From Persicaria tinctoria (lineage: Eukaryota > Streptophyta > Magnoliopsida > Caryophyllales > Polygonaceae), in the NCBI GenBank assembly GCA_037127255.1, contig JBANSL010000004.1, positions 13,771,967 through 13,835,966 on the forward strand: 64,000 bases of DNA, given 5' to 3'. The translations under genes were made by a program, and so were the position numbers. A model generated the notes under the pieces. The model did not search any database. It was not told the origin of the DNA and saw only the letters and a program-made list of their open reading frames with translations. Of this stretch, positions 33,412-44,842 are shown in pieces (position 1 is the first letter of the stretch; every line of letters starts with the position of its first letter).

Positions 33412-33482
33412 TGCACCAGCCGGGAATCGAACCCGGGTCTGTACCGTGGCAGGGTACTATTCTACCACTAGACCACTGGTGC
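33412..33482 (-). tRNA. tRNA-Gly (GCC), nuclear
   Basis: 71 nt on the minus strand. The 7-bp acceptor stem GCACCAG/CTGGTGC is followed by discriminator A. Box A is TGGTCTAGTGG, the anticodon arm is GTACC-CTGCCAC-GGTAC with anticodon GCC, and the T arm with box B is GGTTCGATTCC. All stems pair and no intron is present, so it looks functional. It decodes GGC and GGU glycine codons. No strong T-run terminator is seen in the first 40 bases downstream. Confidence 0.97.
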
Positions 33483-33906
33483 TTGTTGTTTACAACGCAC
33501 CTTCTAAGATACAATCCCGGAACGTATACCATTTCGTAGCAAAAGCTATATTATTATGCTGGTCTATTCTGATGACTAAGAAAAGCTCCTTTCTCGCCAT
33601 ACCACTTGCATCCGGATAAGCTGTTACAAAAAGAAGGTTCTCGGTGATGTTCAAGGGCTTTCTATAAATCAACCAAAACTATATACATTCAGTACCTCCA
33701 TCAACTTGAATGTCATGTGCAAGGGCTCTCTTATGCAGGAACCTACATTTACTCCCCTTAATGAACCAACCCTTAGGAAAATGTTGCATATGTCCTTTCT
33801 TGTCTATATCCCCAATGTCAGCGTCAGGGGACAAGCTCTAATTTACTCTTGGTTTCACAGTCAGCAAGCTTTGGTTGTCAGGATGCTACGTACACATACA
33901 TATAAG

Positions 33907-34111
33907 CAAGGGCGGATCTACATGTATGAATGGGGATGCTCAAGCATCCCAAAAAAAAATTATTTTTATTTTTAGTGTTAATTTCTTCATTTTTTTCGTC
34001 AAGCATCCCCAACTCGGGAAAAGAAATTTTTTTTTACCCTTAAACATTCTCGGAATCATGAAAATTTTACCTTCAAGTATCTCCGGAATGACGGTCCAGG
34101 ATCCGCCCCAG
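33907..34111. mobile_element. hAT MITE, 205 bp (TSD CATATAAG)
   Basis: The ends CAAGGGCGGATC and GATCCGCCCCAG form imperfect terminal inverted repeats, flanked by a perfect 8 bp duplication CATATAAG (33899-33906, 34112-34119). The interior is GGATGCTCAAGCATCC plus A/T runs. No coding. Confidence 0.88.
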
Positions 34112-34499
34112 CATATAAGAATAAAGTGTGTCAAAAAAAAACGCCGGAGATGAATCATGAATGCTTGGCACAAGTTTCTCACAACAGATACATAAACACA
34201 AGTACACGACGTCCTTTCCTGCAACATTGAAATTTTAGTGGTCAAAAGAGTAGGCTTCCAATGGTAGCTGAAAGCCTGAAATAGTTGCATACCTTGCCTA
34301 TCAATTCAAGAGATTCATGAATGAAACTATGTAGAGCTGTTACAGAAACAAGTGCAAACACACAATCCTGAACTAAAGGTATGGAATTACAACCAGCAGA
34401 GCTTCCTCTTTCTAATTTCCACTTTTTTTGGTTAACCTATTAGACAACAGACACTCACATGTGCATTAAATCCTGAAGATATAAATACATTTGAAGTGG

Positions 34500-35650
34500 T
34501 GGAGTAAGCAAGGATTACTGTTCTCTAAGCTTGCTATTCACCTGCAAAAAGCAATAAGGATTTGATTTCTGATCGTTCTTATTATGAAAAATAACAAATT
34601 AACAACTGTACAAACTTAAATAACAATTATCACCTTAGTCAAACGCAATTGTATACGAATAGAACTAGAAGCATTCATCAAAGGAACAACAGGCTTTGTT
34701 TCGTGTTCCACGGGAGGACAACCTGCAACAATCATATGTTTATAAAGTCATTATGTAACAGGAGACCAAATCATAAAAGAATTTCACGGCCAGAAAAGAG
34801 AAGATTAGTGAGAAACCTGTGCTTTACTTGATCTGCACTGCAGGACACACACGGCAGGCATTGAGGTAGGTACACCCAACTAACCAACAATAATCACAGA
34901 AGCTAAGAAACAATGCTCACAATCAATATCGAAGCTCAGATGTGCTTTCTATGAGTCGTCCACCGCTTTCATCCCTGAACATATAGAATTTCCTACCACC
35001 AAGTTTTCTCGATCCAGATCCATGCTCACAAAAGCTATAGTGCAACAAGTTCTCATAATAAGCATCAAAGTGGAGGATATAGCTAGGACAATAATCTCCT
35101 CTTGCTGTTCACTAAGCTTGATATTCACCTGCAAAAAGCAATAAGGATTTGATTTCTGATCACTTTTATTATATAACAACTGTAGAAGTTTAAAGTAACA
35201 ATTTTTACCTCAGCCGGAAAATTGTAGATATGAATCGAAATATTCATCAAATATTAAGTCACATGAGATCTGTTGGTCCAATATTACAGAGAGACATGTA
35301 AAACAAAATGAGTCAATATCGATCAGGACAAATATTCACGTAGCTGATAGTTGAGATTATCTATGTCCCGATCTTGAATGAGTTTCTAATCCCACAAATC
35401 GCTTGTACAGGTCATCATAATTGCGTTTGACTACAGCTTACATTTCAATAGACACAAGGAATAACAGTCCTTGTTTCTTGTTCCATGGGAGGACAACCTG
35501 CAATGATCATATGTTTATAATTTCATTATGTAAGTACGCCCAGCTATATACTTTGCTCGATCTGCACTGCAGGACACACACACAGCAATGATGTAGGTAC
35601 GCCCAGCTAACCACAAATAAAGACAATGAATACCCACAATCAATAGTAGC
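34500..35650 (-). repeat. Tandem duplication of exon/intron-like blocks
   Basis: Three blocks occur twice in the same order. CACCTGCAAAAAGCAATAAG is at about 34540 and 35127, CGGGAGGACAACCTGCAACA at about 34709 versus 35486, and ATCTGCACTGCAGGACACAC at about 34831 and 35561. On the minus strand the first and second blocks have TTTTTGCAGGTG-like and TTGCAGGTTGTCC intron/exon junction character. One exon-like frame (35140-34949) reads KLSEQQEEIIVLAISSTLM, a possible hydrophobic segment. This looks like a decayed, locally duplicated gene. Family unknown. Confidence 0.55.
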
Positions 35651-35970
35651 TGAAACAGCTGCGCGCATTTTAATAGAATCATGAATGAAAACTATGTTGA
35701 GTTATTATAGATACAAACCTATAGAGGAATCTCATTGGCACCAACGTACAAGAGCAAGACCTGTTCAGGAAAAGCAGAACTCTCAAAATTCAATTCGATC
35801 ATATATTATAATTGAACAAATTTTTCAATTAATTTAAGATTAAGATGCCTTCCCAATATGAATGCCATCAAAACTCCACGTTTCATGGCTAACCGAAGCA
35901 ATACATTGTCATATCTTTTGTTAAGATTTGTCACATTTTCTTTCAATTTTAAAATTTTCACCTTCTGAAT

Positions 35971-35995
35971 AAAACGCGGCCTCAGACCGCGTTTT
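35971..35995. repeat. Palindrome AAAACGCGG...CCGCGTTTT
   Basis: 9-bp stem with a 7-base loop, in AT-rich DNA. Confidence 0.85.
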
Positions 35996-36299
35996 TCTGA
36001 CCGATCTGACAAAAATGAATATTTTCGTAAATAGTTTTAAAGTGTGAATATTTTTGTAATTATTTATTTTTTAGTGAATATTTTGAAAAAAAATTCAAAT
36101 AAATAAGACTAAAAAATTAAATTAAAACTTAAAACCTAATTAAATTTTAAAATCAAATTGAAACTTCAATGAAATCGATGTATAATTAGACTAAAATTTG
36201 ATTTGACTTATCCAATTTGATTCTTGCTAGTTTGATTTAACTGAATCCGATTCAACCGAACCCGTTGTGATAGAAATCCGATTTACCAAACCTGTTTAG

Positions 36300-36946
36300 T
36301 AGGGCTGATCAAAATCGGTTCGAATCGAATTTTTCGGCCGAACCAAACCGAACCGAGGAATTTCGGTTTAGGTTTTCGGTTCATAGAATTTTAATTTTTG
36401 GTTTAGGTTAAACCGATAAAAACCGATTTTTAAAAAAAATTTGAATTGGGTTTAAGTTACTGCGTAAACTTAGGTTAGGCTAGTCACTGTCAACAAAGCA
36501 TTGCTTCTTAGTAAAGGATACTTGCCAAATGATCAAAATAAGGGAAATGAGATTTTGAATGTGAATGATCAAATGCTGCAACGAACACAATATTCGTATG
36601 TTAAGTTATTGTATTTATCAAAGCTAGATGAATTGAAATTTCGCCAACTTAGAATATAGAATTAACTACATAAACCACGAAAAGAACACCCATTAAATGC
36701 GAAATTGTAAGGAACCCCTGTTAAATGAGTTCCATTAGGCATTATAGTCGAGTATCACTAAGTCCGATATTTCGTTACCGGTTCGATTAGGTTATAACCG
36801 AACCGAACCAAACTAAACCTGCGTAAAACCGAACCAAACCTAATATTTTAGGTTCGGCTTTCGGTTTTCATTTTTGGAAATTTCGATTTTAGGTTCGGTT
36901 CGGTTTGACCAGGTTCAGATCGGTTTTGGGCCTATGATCAGCCCTA
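36300..36946. mobile_element. hAT MITE, 647 bp (TSD CTGTTTAG)
   Basis: The ends TAGGGCTGATCA and TGATCAGCCCTA are perfect inverted repeats flanked by a perfect 8 bp duplication CTGTTTAG (36292-36299, 36947-36954). The subterminal parts are GGTTCGGTT-type repeats in opposite orientation. Same family as the element at 48847-49512. No coding. Confidence 0.95.
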
Positions 36947-37807
36947 CTGTTTAGACCGAAACCCGATTTGCCTAAACTAAAGAAGACCCAAAAACTCGAT
37001 TGCATCCGGTAAAATAATGCCCGAATAAACCTAACCCAAACCCGACGAGATCTGAATTGTCATCACACCCTAATCAATCAAACCCTAATCGGCAAACATA
37101 CCATGGTTTTTAGGATCGGGATCCAAGTGTGGGATCGAGATAAGGGCGTAGGATCAGATCTTAGGATACTAGGATCGTAAGATCCTAAACAATAATTAAA
37201 AATTAAATAAATAATAAAATAAAACAAACAAATACCTTAATTTTAAAATAAAACTAAGCTTTTCCTCCATTAAACAAATTAAGTAACTAAAATAGTTCAA
37301 TATATAATAAGCACTTAACCTTCATAATTTGTGAAGAATAATGTCTCAAAATGTGACAAACAGACAAGGATAATGTCTTAAAATATGACAAACATACAAT
37401 AGATAAATCACACATCCAAATATCAAATGTCATCTCTAGTTTCAAATGTCATCATCGCAATTAACCACATCCTGAACAATTGCATGCGCTCAGACGTGGA
37501 TTTGTCGAGTTGAGTAACAAAACAAAGGGCTTAGGGTTTCAATTCAACGTCTTCCCTCTTCTGTCTTCAATTTTTAAGGAGATGGACTGCCAAAAAAAGT
37601 AAAAATAAAAAGGTTCATCTTATACAGAAAACCCAATATCCAAGCAAAACAAACACAATTACACAAATATGATTTTTGCTAGGATCGGATATTTTTTATG
37701 AATCTTTCTTCTTCTCCCTTTCCTCCTCAAATCCACCATTGAAAGCCCTAGCTATCTCTATCCGACCTTCGGGTCATAACAGATTCATGTTGGAAGAATG
37801 AAGTTTC

Positions 37808-38257
37808 TCAATTCTCCTCAAGATCTTCAAGAATCGCGGTCTTTGTCTTCAAGATTACACCCACGACTTTGCGGACAGTTGGCATATACACTAATTGTGG
37901 CGGAATGACCCCCGGGAATATCAACCCTATGGTGTCGTCCCGAGCGGCCAAGGGGATGCCTGCACGGCGGAGCAATAGGAGGACCTCTTGCTTGAGTCCG
38001 GAGAGTCTGCTAGGAAGGTCATTGATGCACCACAATCCGATGTTGTTGCCTGGGGAGGTTTCGGCAATAGGGGCATTGACGCCCGAAGACACCCAGAACT
38101 CGTAACAAACCTCGACCAACACCTCGTCGACTTCGACTTCGATTTCGGATTCCATGTTGTGGTATAACTGGCGGTAAGGCGTAGTAATGGAGACGTTGTA
38201 CCTGCAGTTGGAGGCCTCGTCGAAACCCCGTCGACCACGTTGATTATCCAGTACCAT
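37808..38257 (-). pseudogene. Truncated RING-H2 paralogue lacking acidic linker and RING
   Basis: The minus-strand frame is closely similar to the N-terminal 140 residues of the intact gene at 26796-27641, including the identical GLKQEVLLLLRRAGIPLAAR. After LEDLE it runs into a stop (EN then stop), so the acidic linker and the RING are gone. Two length differences from the intact gene (one extra Thr and an extra Glu-Val) keep the frame. A 20-bp tandem duplication over the start region (ATGGTACTGGATAATCAAC twice) kills the first ATG but leaves the second usable, which is the start I chose. An alternative upstream ATG in the same frame at 38353 would add 32 residues. The upstream DNA, including the TATA-like box, is conserved. 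It could still make a RING-less protein of about 149 residues, but a pseudogene is more likely. Confidence 0.75.
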
Positions 38258-38639
38258 GTTGATTATCCAGTACCATCCTTTCACTTTGTTCACTGATCGA
38301 TCGAATGAGAAGATGGAAGGCAACAAGTGAAAACGTGGTTGGGAATCAAGCACACCACCCTATTTATGGTCTTTGTAGGTATATGGAACACTAATTAACT
38401 TGGATCATGAATTCCTATGATGTTATATTTATAGATTTATCTATGCGGTACGTATCTCAGTTATATTTTAATGCAAATAAGATTTTCTTATTATTCATTA
38501 CCAAAACAATCAAGATTTTGATAGTATTAGATTTTATTTCAGATTGATTTTGTACGTATAATAAATAAAAATTAATAATCCTGACATCGGTTTTGGATCG
38601 TTATGGCGACGGTTTTGAACCTGTATTCTGCTCGACCAA

Positions 38640-38700
38640 CCGCATAGGCATGCGGTGGGATCGTTGATTTTCATTAAACCCACCGCATACCTATGCGGTG
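38640..38700. repeat. Long hairpin with ACCGCAT arms
   Basis: CCGCATAGGCATGCGGTGGG (38640-38659) pairs with CCCACCGCATACCTATGCGG (38679-38698) with one mismatch. Each arm is itself palindromic; CACCGCATA-CC-TATGCGGTG at 38681-38700 is perfect. It is inserted in the upstream region shared by RING-H2 copies. Confidence 0.88.
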
Positions 38701-38771
38701 ATTAGTGGTGGAAATAGTAAAAATTACTGGTGAATTTATCATCCCCCAATTAAATCCTTTGTTTTTCAAAA

Positions 38772-39407
38772 TCTATACTAATACTAAAAACAGAAGCATC
38801 TCCCGCCTACGTGGCTTCACGAGGAGGCTCCATTCCACGTGTCATCATAGGAAGGATTCCACATCTCCCACTCTTTTTTCTATCTCCAAGTGGACCACTA
38901 ATTTTCATCCACTTGGTTAATTTTTGCCACATCTTCATGGTAACCGCCACACCACTACTAACTACCCCACTAAGTTCACTAACCACCCCACTAACCCCAC
39001 TAAAACATTTTTAAATATTCATGAAATTAAATTAATTTCACACTATAAAGTTATTTAGTTTATTAATAAAATATGAGAAAATGATATAATTAAAGAAAAA
39101 AAATATATGATATATTTTATTATAAAATAAATAGTTTTTTTAATATAACCACTATTAAAAAATATATGATATATTTTATAAAGAGAATTATTCGGTTAAG
39201 GATTTATAAATAAATTTCTAACGAACCATTATTTTCGTTTTTATTATTTCATCGTCTTTATAGATTATTAAATTCTTTTGCGTATTTTTTAACATATCCC
39301 TATCACTATACTATCTAAATTACTTATATTATTATTATATTGTAAAATATAAATTTTTTTAACCAAATATTAAAATACCCGTGTCTTAGACACGGGACTT
39401 ACACTAG
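38772..39407 (+). mobile_element. Non-autonomous Helitron, 636 bp
   Basis: The 5' end TCTATACTAATACTAAAAAC has A as flank. The 3' end is a perfect hairpin CCCGTGTC-TTA-GACACGGG (39378-39396), then ACTTACACTAG with T as flank, so it is inserted between A and T as Helitrons do. The related sequence near 55725-55745 (GTTTTTTCAATATAATACTAAC) resembles the site without the insertion, which supports both ends. No Rep/helicase; interior AT-rich. Confidence 0.93.
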
Positions 39408-39504
39408 TAATACTAACAAGTGCAAACGTGGTTGGGAAGCAAGCAAGCCCATATATGGTTTTTGTACGTATGAAACCCTTAGATCATAACGTTTTATTTA
39501 TATA
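39408..39504 (-). pseudogene. Relic of a RING-H2 leader region (left half)
   Basis: AAGTGCAAACGTGGTTGGGA and the following TATATGGTTTTTGTACGTAT match the leader and promoter of the RING-H2 gene (CAAGTGAAAACGTGGTTGGG near 27691, TTTATAGTCTTTGTAGGTAT near 27741). No coding part follows on the left. The right half resumes after a Helitron at 40675. Confidence 0.65.
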
Positions 39505-40674
39505 CTAGTGTAGGCCCCGTCTCGTGCACGGAAAATATATTAATACAATATTATAAATAATCTAGATAGTTTGTAAAAAATAAAAAAGGAATAATCTAAA
39601 TATAAATGAATTTTCCCACCAAAAAATAATATAGATATAAAAAATTAGTTTGACATATTATATATATAATCTATCAGTAATTAAATCTCATGTGATATAA
39701 TCGATAGTTTATTTTAAAAAAATATTTTAATATTCCTTTTTTTTATTAAATATGTAGTAGATATTTATTACTTTAGTTTACTAAAATATTTATGCACAGA
39801 TGAATTGTGGCTACATATTATGTCTACATAATATTTTAATAATTTATTTTGGCCTCAAAAACAATATAGATATAAATTAAATAACAATGATTAAATAATT
39901 ATTTTTTATATAAATAATTCTCTCCACCAAAATAATCTAGATATAAATAAAATGGAACCTATCAAATACTACATATTTATCTATTAATAATTTTGGTAAG
40001 TAGAACTATTATATATTTTTTATTTATATTTTTGTCAACTAAATAAAATATATATAGATAGATCATGGGTTATATAACCTTCTATAAACTATGATAACAT
40101 ATTATTTTATTAACTTTTCCCTTTAGAATCAATATCACAACACACTAGATAGGATTTTTTTTCCCTAAGATCAACCACAGCGCGCCACATAGGACGCTAG
40201 TGCAGGTCCCGTCCCGTGTACGGATAATATATTAATACAATATTATAAATAATCTATATAGATTATAATAAATAAAAATTAATAATCTAAATATAAACAA
40301 ATTTTGCCATCAAAAAATAATATAGATATAAATAAAATTAGTTTGACATATTATATATAAATAAATTTTTTCCTAATCTATCGCTAATTAAATATGTAGT
40401 ATAATGGATAGTTGATTTTTAAAAATATTTTAATATTCTTTTTTATTAAATAAATAGTTATTACGTTAGTTGACTAAAATATCTATGCACGGATGCATTG
40501 TGGTTACATATTATGGCTACATAATATTTTAATAATTTATTTTGGCCTAAAAAATATAGATATAAATAAAATAACAACCACAACGCGCTACATAGGAATT
40601 TTCCCCTAGAATCAACCACAACGCGCTACATAGTACGTTATGCATCGGTTTTAGTATATGTATATATAGATAGA
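39505..40674 (-). mobile_element. Composite of two Helitron copies in tandem
   Basis: Two minus-strand 3' ends of the same family lie in a row: CTAG at 39505-39508 with GTGTAGGCCCCGTCTCGTGC beside it, and CTAG at 40197-40200 with GTGCAGGTCCCGTCCCGTGT. In both, inward sequence continues AATATATTAATACAATATTA. The shared 5' end lies at 40674 on the minus strand (TCTATCTATATATACATATA, A flank). The duplicate AATCAACCACARCGCGCYAC blocks near 40170, 40575 and 40612 show further internal duplication. The terminal hairpins are degenerate. The host sequence on both sides is the RING-H2 upstream region. Confidence 0.7.
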
Positions 40675-40835
40675 TAGATTTATCTACACGGTATCTCTAT
40701 AGATTTTATCGATCACAAATAAGAATTTTATATATATTCATTACCAAAAAAAAAAAGAGATTTTCATATATATTACATTTTACAGATTGATTTTTGTTAA
40801 TTACCTTCCTTAATTAAATCCTTTGTTTTTACAAA
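40675..40835 (-). pseudogene. Relic of a RING-H2 upstream region (right half)
   Basis: GATTTATCTACACGGTATCT, ATTCATTACCAAAAA and CAGATTGATTTTTGTTA correspond to the conserved upstream segment of the RING-H2 gene (27841-27985). With 39408-39504 it forms a fourth copy that retains no coding sequence. Confidence 0.65.
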
Positions 40836-41229
40836 TCCTTAGTTTGATGGAGAATAAACTATCTCAGACATATAAGCAAATATCCATTTCCCTACAAATC
40901 CTTAGCCTTAGTCATCCAGTTCAAAATACTCCCAACATGAAATTTAATGCCATATAAAATCAGGATCTAAATTACATAAAAAAAAAAGGAGAATATTTAG
41001 CAAACAACAAACATAATTCTCAAAATGATTCCAAATAAAATCCGTCAGAGAGCGAAGAAGTTGAGGAAATTCAAGGCGAATCACAAATGCCGAGAACACG
41101 AAAGAACGCAAAGACTTACACGGCGTCTCGATGCCAAGAAAACGGAGAACAGTTTCCCACCACCGGAAAAGGATGAGACCTAGGGAAGTGTGGATCATGA
41201 GGGATCTTAATTTTAAGACCACAAACTTT
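40836..41229. other. Intergenic DNA, no supported gene
   Basis: A minus-strand frame (41294-40944) is open for 116 codons but has no recognisable family and partly overlaps the GGGTCGGGT repeat that follows. Confidence 0.4.
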
Positions 41230-41640
41230 GCCATTAGAGGCGGCAATTCGGTTGTTCGGGTCAGGTTTGGGTATACCCATTCGGGTTCGGTCATATGTCA
41301 GGTCGGGTCATATGTCGGGTATACTGTATGTTCGGTCAGGTTCGGGTCGGGTCGGGTAAGTTCGGGTCAAATGGATTTCGGGTTGGGTTGACTTCGGGTT
41401 GGGTCAAGCCGGGTCACATTAAATTTTATTATCAAATGATGATTATTTTTTGTTAATCTTAATTATTGACTATTAAATTCATTTATTTAGTATATTAAGT
41501 CTCATTAAATGTAATTCACATTATTTGAGTATTTAAAAATAAAAAAAATAATAATGTAATTATAAGGAAGAATCGGGTTTTGTTCGAGTCGGTTCAAGGT
41601 CGGGTTGGGTATGGGTCGGGTCGGATTTGTCTATGTTCGT
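41230..41640. repeat. GGTTCGGGTCGGGT low-complexity element
   Basis: Dense TTCGGGTCGGGT-type repeats at 41240-41415 and again at 41573-41625, separated by AT-rich DNA. This resembles hAT-like MITEs of plants, but I could not find matching termini or an 8 bp duplication. Confidence 0.5.
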
Positions 41641-41888
41641 GTCCATGGATTCCTCTGATAATCTGTCTCCAATGCCCTTTAATTTGTTCTCTCTCCCCTC
41701 CATCGAATGCTTTGCGTTTTCCTTTTGCGTCCTCCTCTTTCTTCTTTCATAGCTTCTGATGTATATATAGCTACCGCTCGTCTCAGATTTGAAGAGCAGC
41801 TTAAGCCATCGATGTTTCTCGTATTGACCGTTCAATCGGTTGTTGAGTTCCAAATCTTATTCAATTCGCAAATCTCTTATGGTTTAAC

Positions 41889-44827
41889 TGATGGAAATTA
41901 GATGCACAACGGAAGTTTTAGAAACTATTTTCTATCATCTAATTCAAGGATCTTCATGCATAAAATCGATAGATCAAATCATTGTTCATAGAAGATACCT
42001 CTTGATGCGTGAACCGAATCTAAACAGGGAGGATTCGGAAGAGAACTAGAGCCTGTTGTGAGCCTAATTTGCCATGTTTTACACTTACTTTTATATCGAT
42101 TTCTGCATACATTGCATACATTTGGGTTAGAACAATACAGAATCTGTGTATTTTACACTTATTTGCAATATATGGAGGTCTACACAAGTTTTGGTTATAT
42201 TTCGCAGAAATCGGACGCACTTTGAAGCTTAAAGGAAACTCATGGAGAAGCTAAGGATGGTGCAGCTGGAGAAAAGGCCATTTTTTGGTATTCATAATTC
42301 GGAATCAAGCTTTGATGTCTTCACAAAAGTTGTATCCCTCGAAAAGAGCTTTCCAACGCATGGTCATATGCGTCAATCCGAGGAACGAGGACTCGGGAAA
42401 GTGCGTTTCAATAACAGAGCAGAAAGCTGAGAGAACTCTACTCGATCTCGAGTACACCGTACTCGATCTCGACGAGGGCTGGTCGAGAACACCTGGTCGA
42501 GCAGAGCTGATCGAGGACACTGAGTCAGAGACGACCCGACTCCCGGAACCCTACTCGATCTCGAGTACCACCTAGTCGAGATCGACGACACTTCGACGCC
42601 ATGTCCGGAGTCGACGAGCTGTCGAGAAGCCGAGCCGACTCTACTCGATCTCGAGGAGATCTAGTCGAGATCGACGAAGGCCAGAGCCCAGATCCGAGCT
42701 TGTCGAGCACACCTACCCGAGAAGACCTAGTCGACGGATCAATTCTACTCGAGGTCAACTAAGGCTACTCGAGGTCGACGAGCGCTAGGAACCCAGATCC
42801 GAGCCTGTCGAGCAGATCTAGCCGGGAAGTCCAGTTGACGAACAATCCTTGTCGAGGTCGACAAAGCCCTTGTCAATGTCGAGTAGACCAGTCTCTAGAA
42901 ACGCGTCGTCGAGGGCTGTCCTTGTCGAGTTGGGATTCCTTGGGGCCGAAGGAGGAAGATTCTATCCAAATTTGATCAAGTTCTATCTATGGAAGGAGAT
43001 CTATCAACACATTAAGACTTACCTATTTAGATTTATCTTTTCCCTTATTGATTTATTTCCTTAAATCATTTTATTTATCTTTTAGCAAAGTAGATATAGA
43101 TAGAAGATTCTATCCTTGATTAGCAAGGATTAGAAGGCTATAAATAAAGCCCTAGGGGCTGGTTTTTCATTCATTCCAAGAGACACAATTACAGATACAA
43201 TTTAGGAGTTATAAGGTTTTTAGGGTTTTGGCTTTCTGCGAAAGTTGATTGCCGGGATTGTAAAGACTTTTTTAATATAGTTTAATGCAAGTTTCTTTTT
43301 ATACATCAATGTCTGTTATTGCGATGAGGCGTGAGTAGTCCACCCACTTCTGGGGCTGGGGGGAGCCCGACGGTGGCCATGTGAGGCAACGCGGTAAAGG
43401 TCAGATTTTGTTATGCAATTCGTCTTCTATCCCTATGAGCATGATTCTTTTGCGAGAGTTGAAGGTGATCCTTGTTTGTGTTATTGAAGCGAAAGTGATC
43501 TTAATGCAACTTGGATTAATTATGTGAAAAAGGGTTAGTAACAGTTAGGGTTTATGCGAAAGCCTCTATATGCCTATTTATTCATGACGAAAGTTATTTG
43601 ATGGAAAGCATGATCTTTTGTGCCTTTATGTGTTACTTTGCATGGTTATCGTTGTGGTGTTGAAACCCTGGTCTTGGGAGTCTTTAATATATTGAATTTA
43701 TTTCTGTCCAATTTAAAGTTTTGCGTTCGAAATTTGCCTTTAAAGTTTCGGTCTTTTACTCGATCTAGAGTTACTGTTGTCGATCTAGAGGAAGCCTTTG
43801 TCGATCTCGAGTGGGCTTTGTCGAGATCGAGTACACTGTTGTCTTGATCGAGTTTCTGTCGTCGATTCTGAACTTGTCTTTACTTGCCCTTGTCGATCTC
43901 GAGTACCCTGTGGTCGAGATCGAGTTGCCTGTTGCTTGTTTTCCTGTCGACCTGCCTTTGTCGATCTCGAGGAGCCTGTGGTCGGGATCGACTAGCCTTT
44001 GCTTTGCTTTTATTTGCTGCTTTACTTTGTCTTTTCTGTCTTCGTTTAGTTCATTGCTTTTGTTTGTTATTTTTTGCTTTTATTTCTGTTTCTTTCTGTG
44101 TTTCTGTCCTTCTGCTGCTTTGTCTGTGAGAATTTACAGCTACCTGAGAACTGATGACGTGCTTCCTCGTGGATTCGATCCTGACTATTCTCTTACTACA
44201 ACGGGAGGAAGTCTTGTATTTATTTGCTGAGACAGGGAAGTCAGTCTGAACTTTATTTTATATTTATTTCATACTTGACCATCCTCCTGCAACAACAGAG
44301 CCCCACGTGTTGCTCTTCTACTTGGTCCACAGGAGTCCGGTCTAGATCTCCTTTGCCTTCGACTGCTAGGACGAAGATCGAAAGGTGAACAATCAAATTG
44401 CTCTTGATTGATGATGGTGGAATTCCGCCTTCACGTCCGTTGAAGCGACAAGACTCACGCTCCTCTCTTTGGGATGTGTTAATTAGGTTAAGTCATAATA
44501 AGCACATCTTTATAAGCTTATATTTATACCTTACTTGATTAATTATTTATTTCACAAATAAATCTTATCCCATTATTATTAATATATATCTAATATACAC
44601 TAATAATAAAATCATCTATCTTTTGATCAAGCCCGTCAACTCTAAGTGTGTGACCGCATAAGACCCGTTTATAATAGTCATGAGTTTAACCCGTTTAAGC
44701 CCATTAATCGTAGTTGGCTTCTAGCAAAGCATTACGACTCCTAAAATAATCGGATTGAATATCTCTATCAATTGTCCTATTCCATAATTAGTCATTGCAC
44801 AATAAATTAAAGGACACAATTCCTTCA
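41889..44827 (-). repeat. 3' LTR of the copia element, split by a solo LTR
   Basis: The two pieces, 41889-42053 and 44298-44827, together make about 690 bp once the inserted solo LTR and one copy of its target duplication are removed. They match the right-hand LTR closely. Confidence 0.95.
42054..44297 (+). mobile_element. Solo LTR of a Ty3 Athila/Tat-like element (2,244 bp, TSD GAGCC)
   Basis: It begins TGTTGTGAGCC and ends CTGCAACAACA (TG...CA, short inverted repeat TGTTGT/ACAACA). It is flanked by GAGCC at 42049-42053 and 44298-44302. It carries a TATA-like CTATAAATAAAG near 43139 and, near the 3' end, GTGGATTCGATCCTGAC followed by CTCTTACTACA, a sequence I associate with Athila/Tat LTR ends. 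Two clusters of CTCGATCTCGAG-like motifs occupy 42435-42930 and 43757-43995. Open frames across them are compositional. No internal domain is present. Confidence 0.88.
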
Positions 44828-44842
44828 ATCTCCCACTTGTCC
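44828..44842 (-). other. Polypurine tract of the copia element
   Basis: On the minus strand AAGTGGGAGAT lies directly upstream of the 3' LTR start TGAAGGAATTG, as required for plus-strand priming. Confidence 0.8.

Noticed and set aside
43811..44230. 139-codon plus-strand hydrophobic frame
   Set aside because: Inside the Athila/Tat-like solo LTR in T-rich repeats; no domain.
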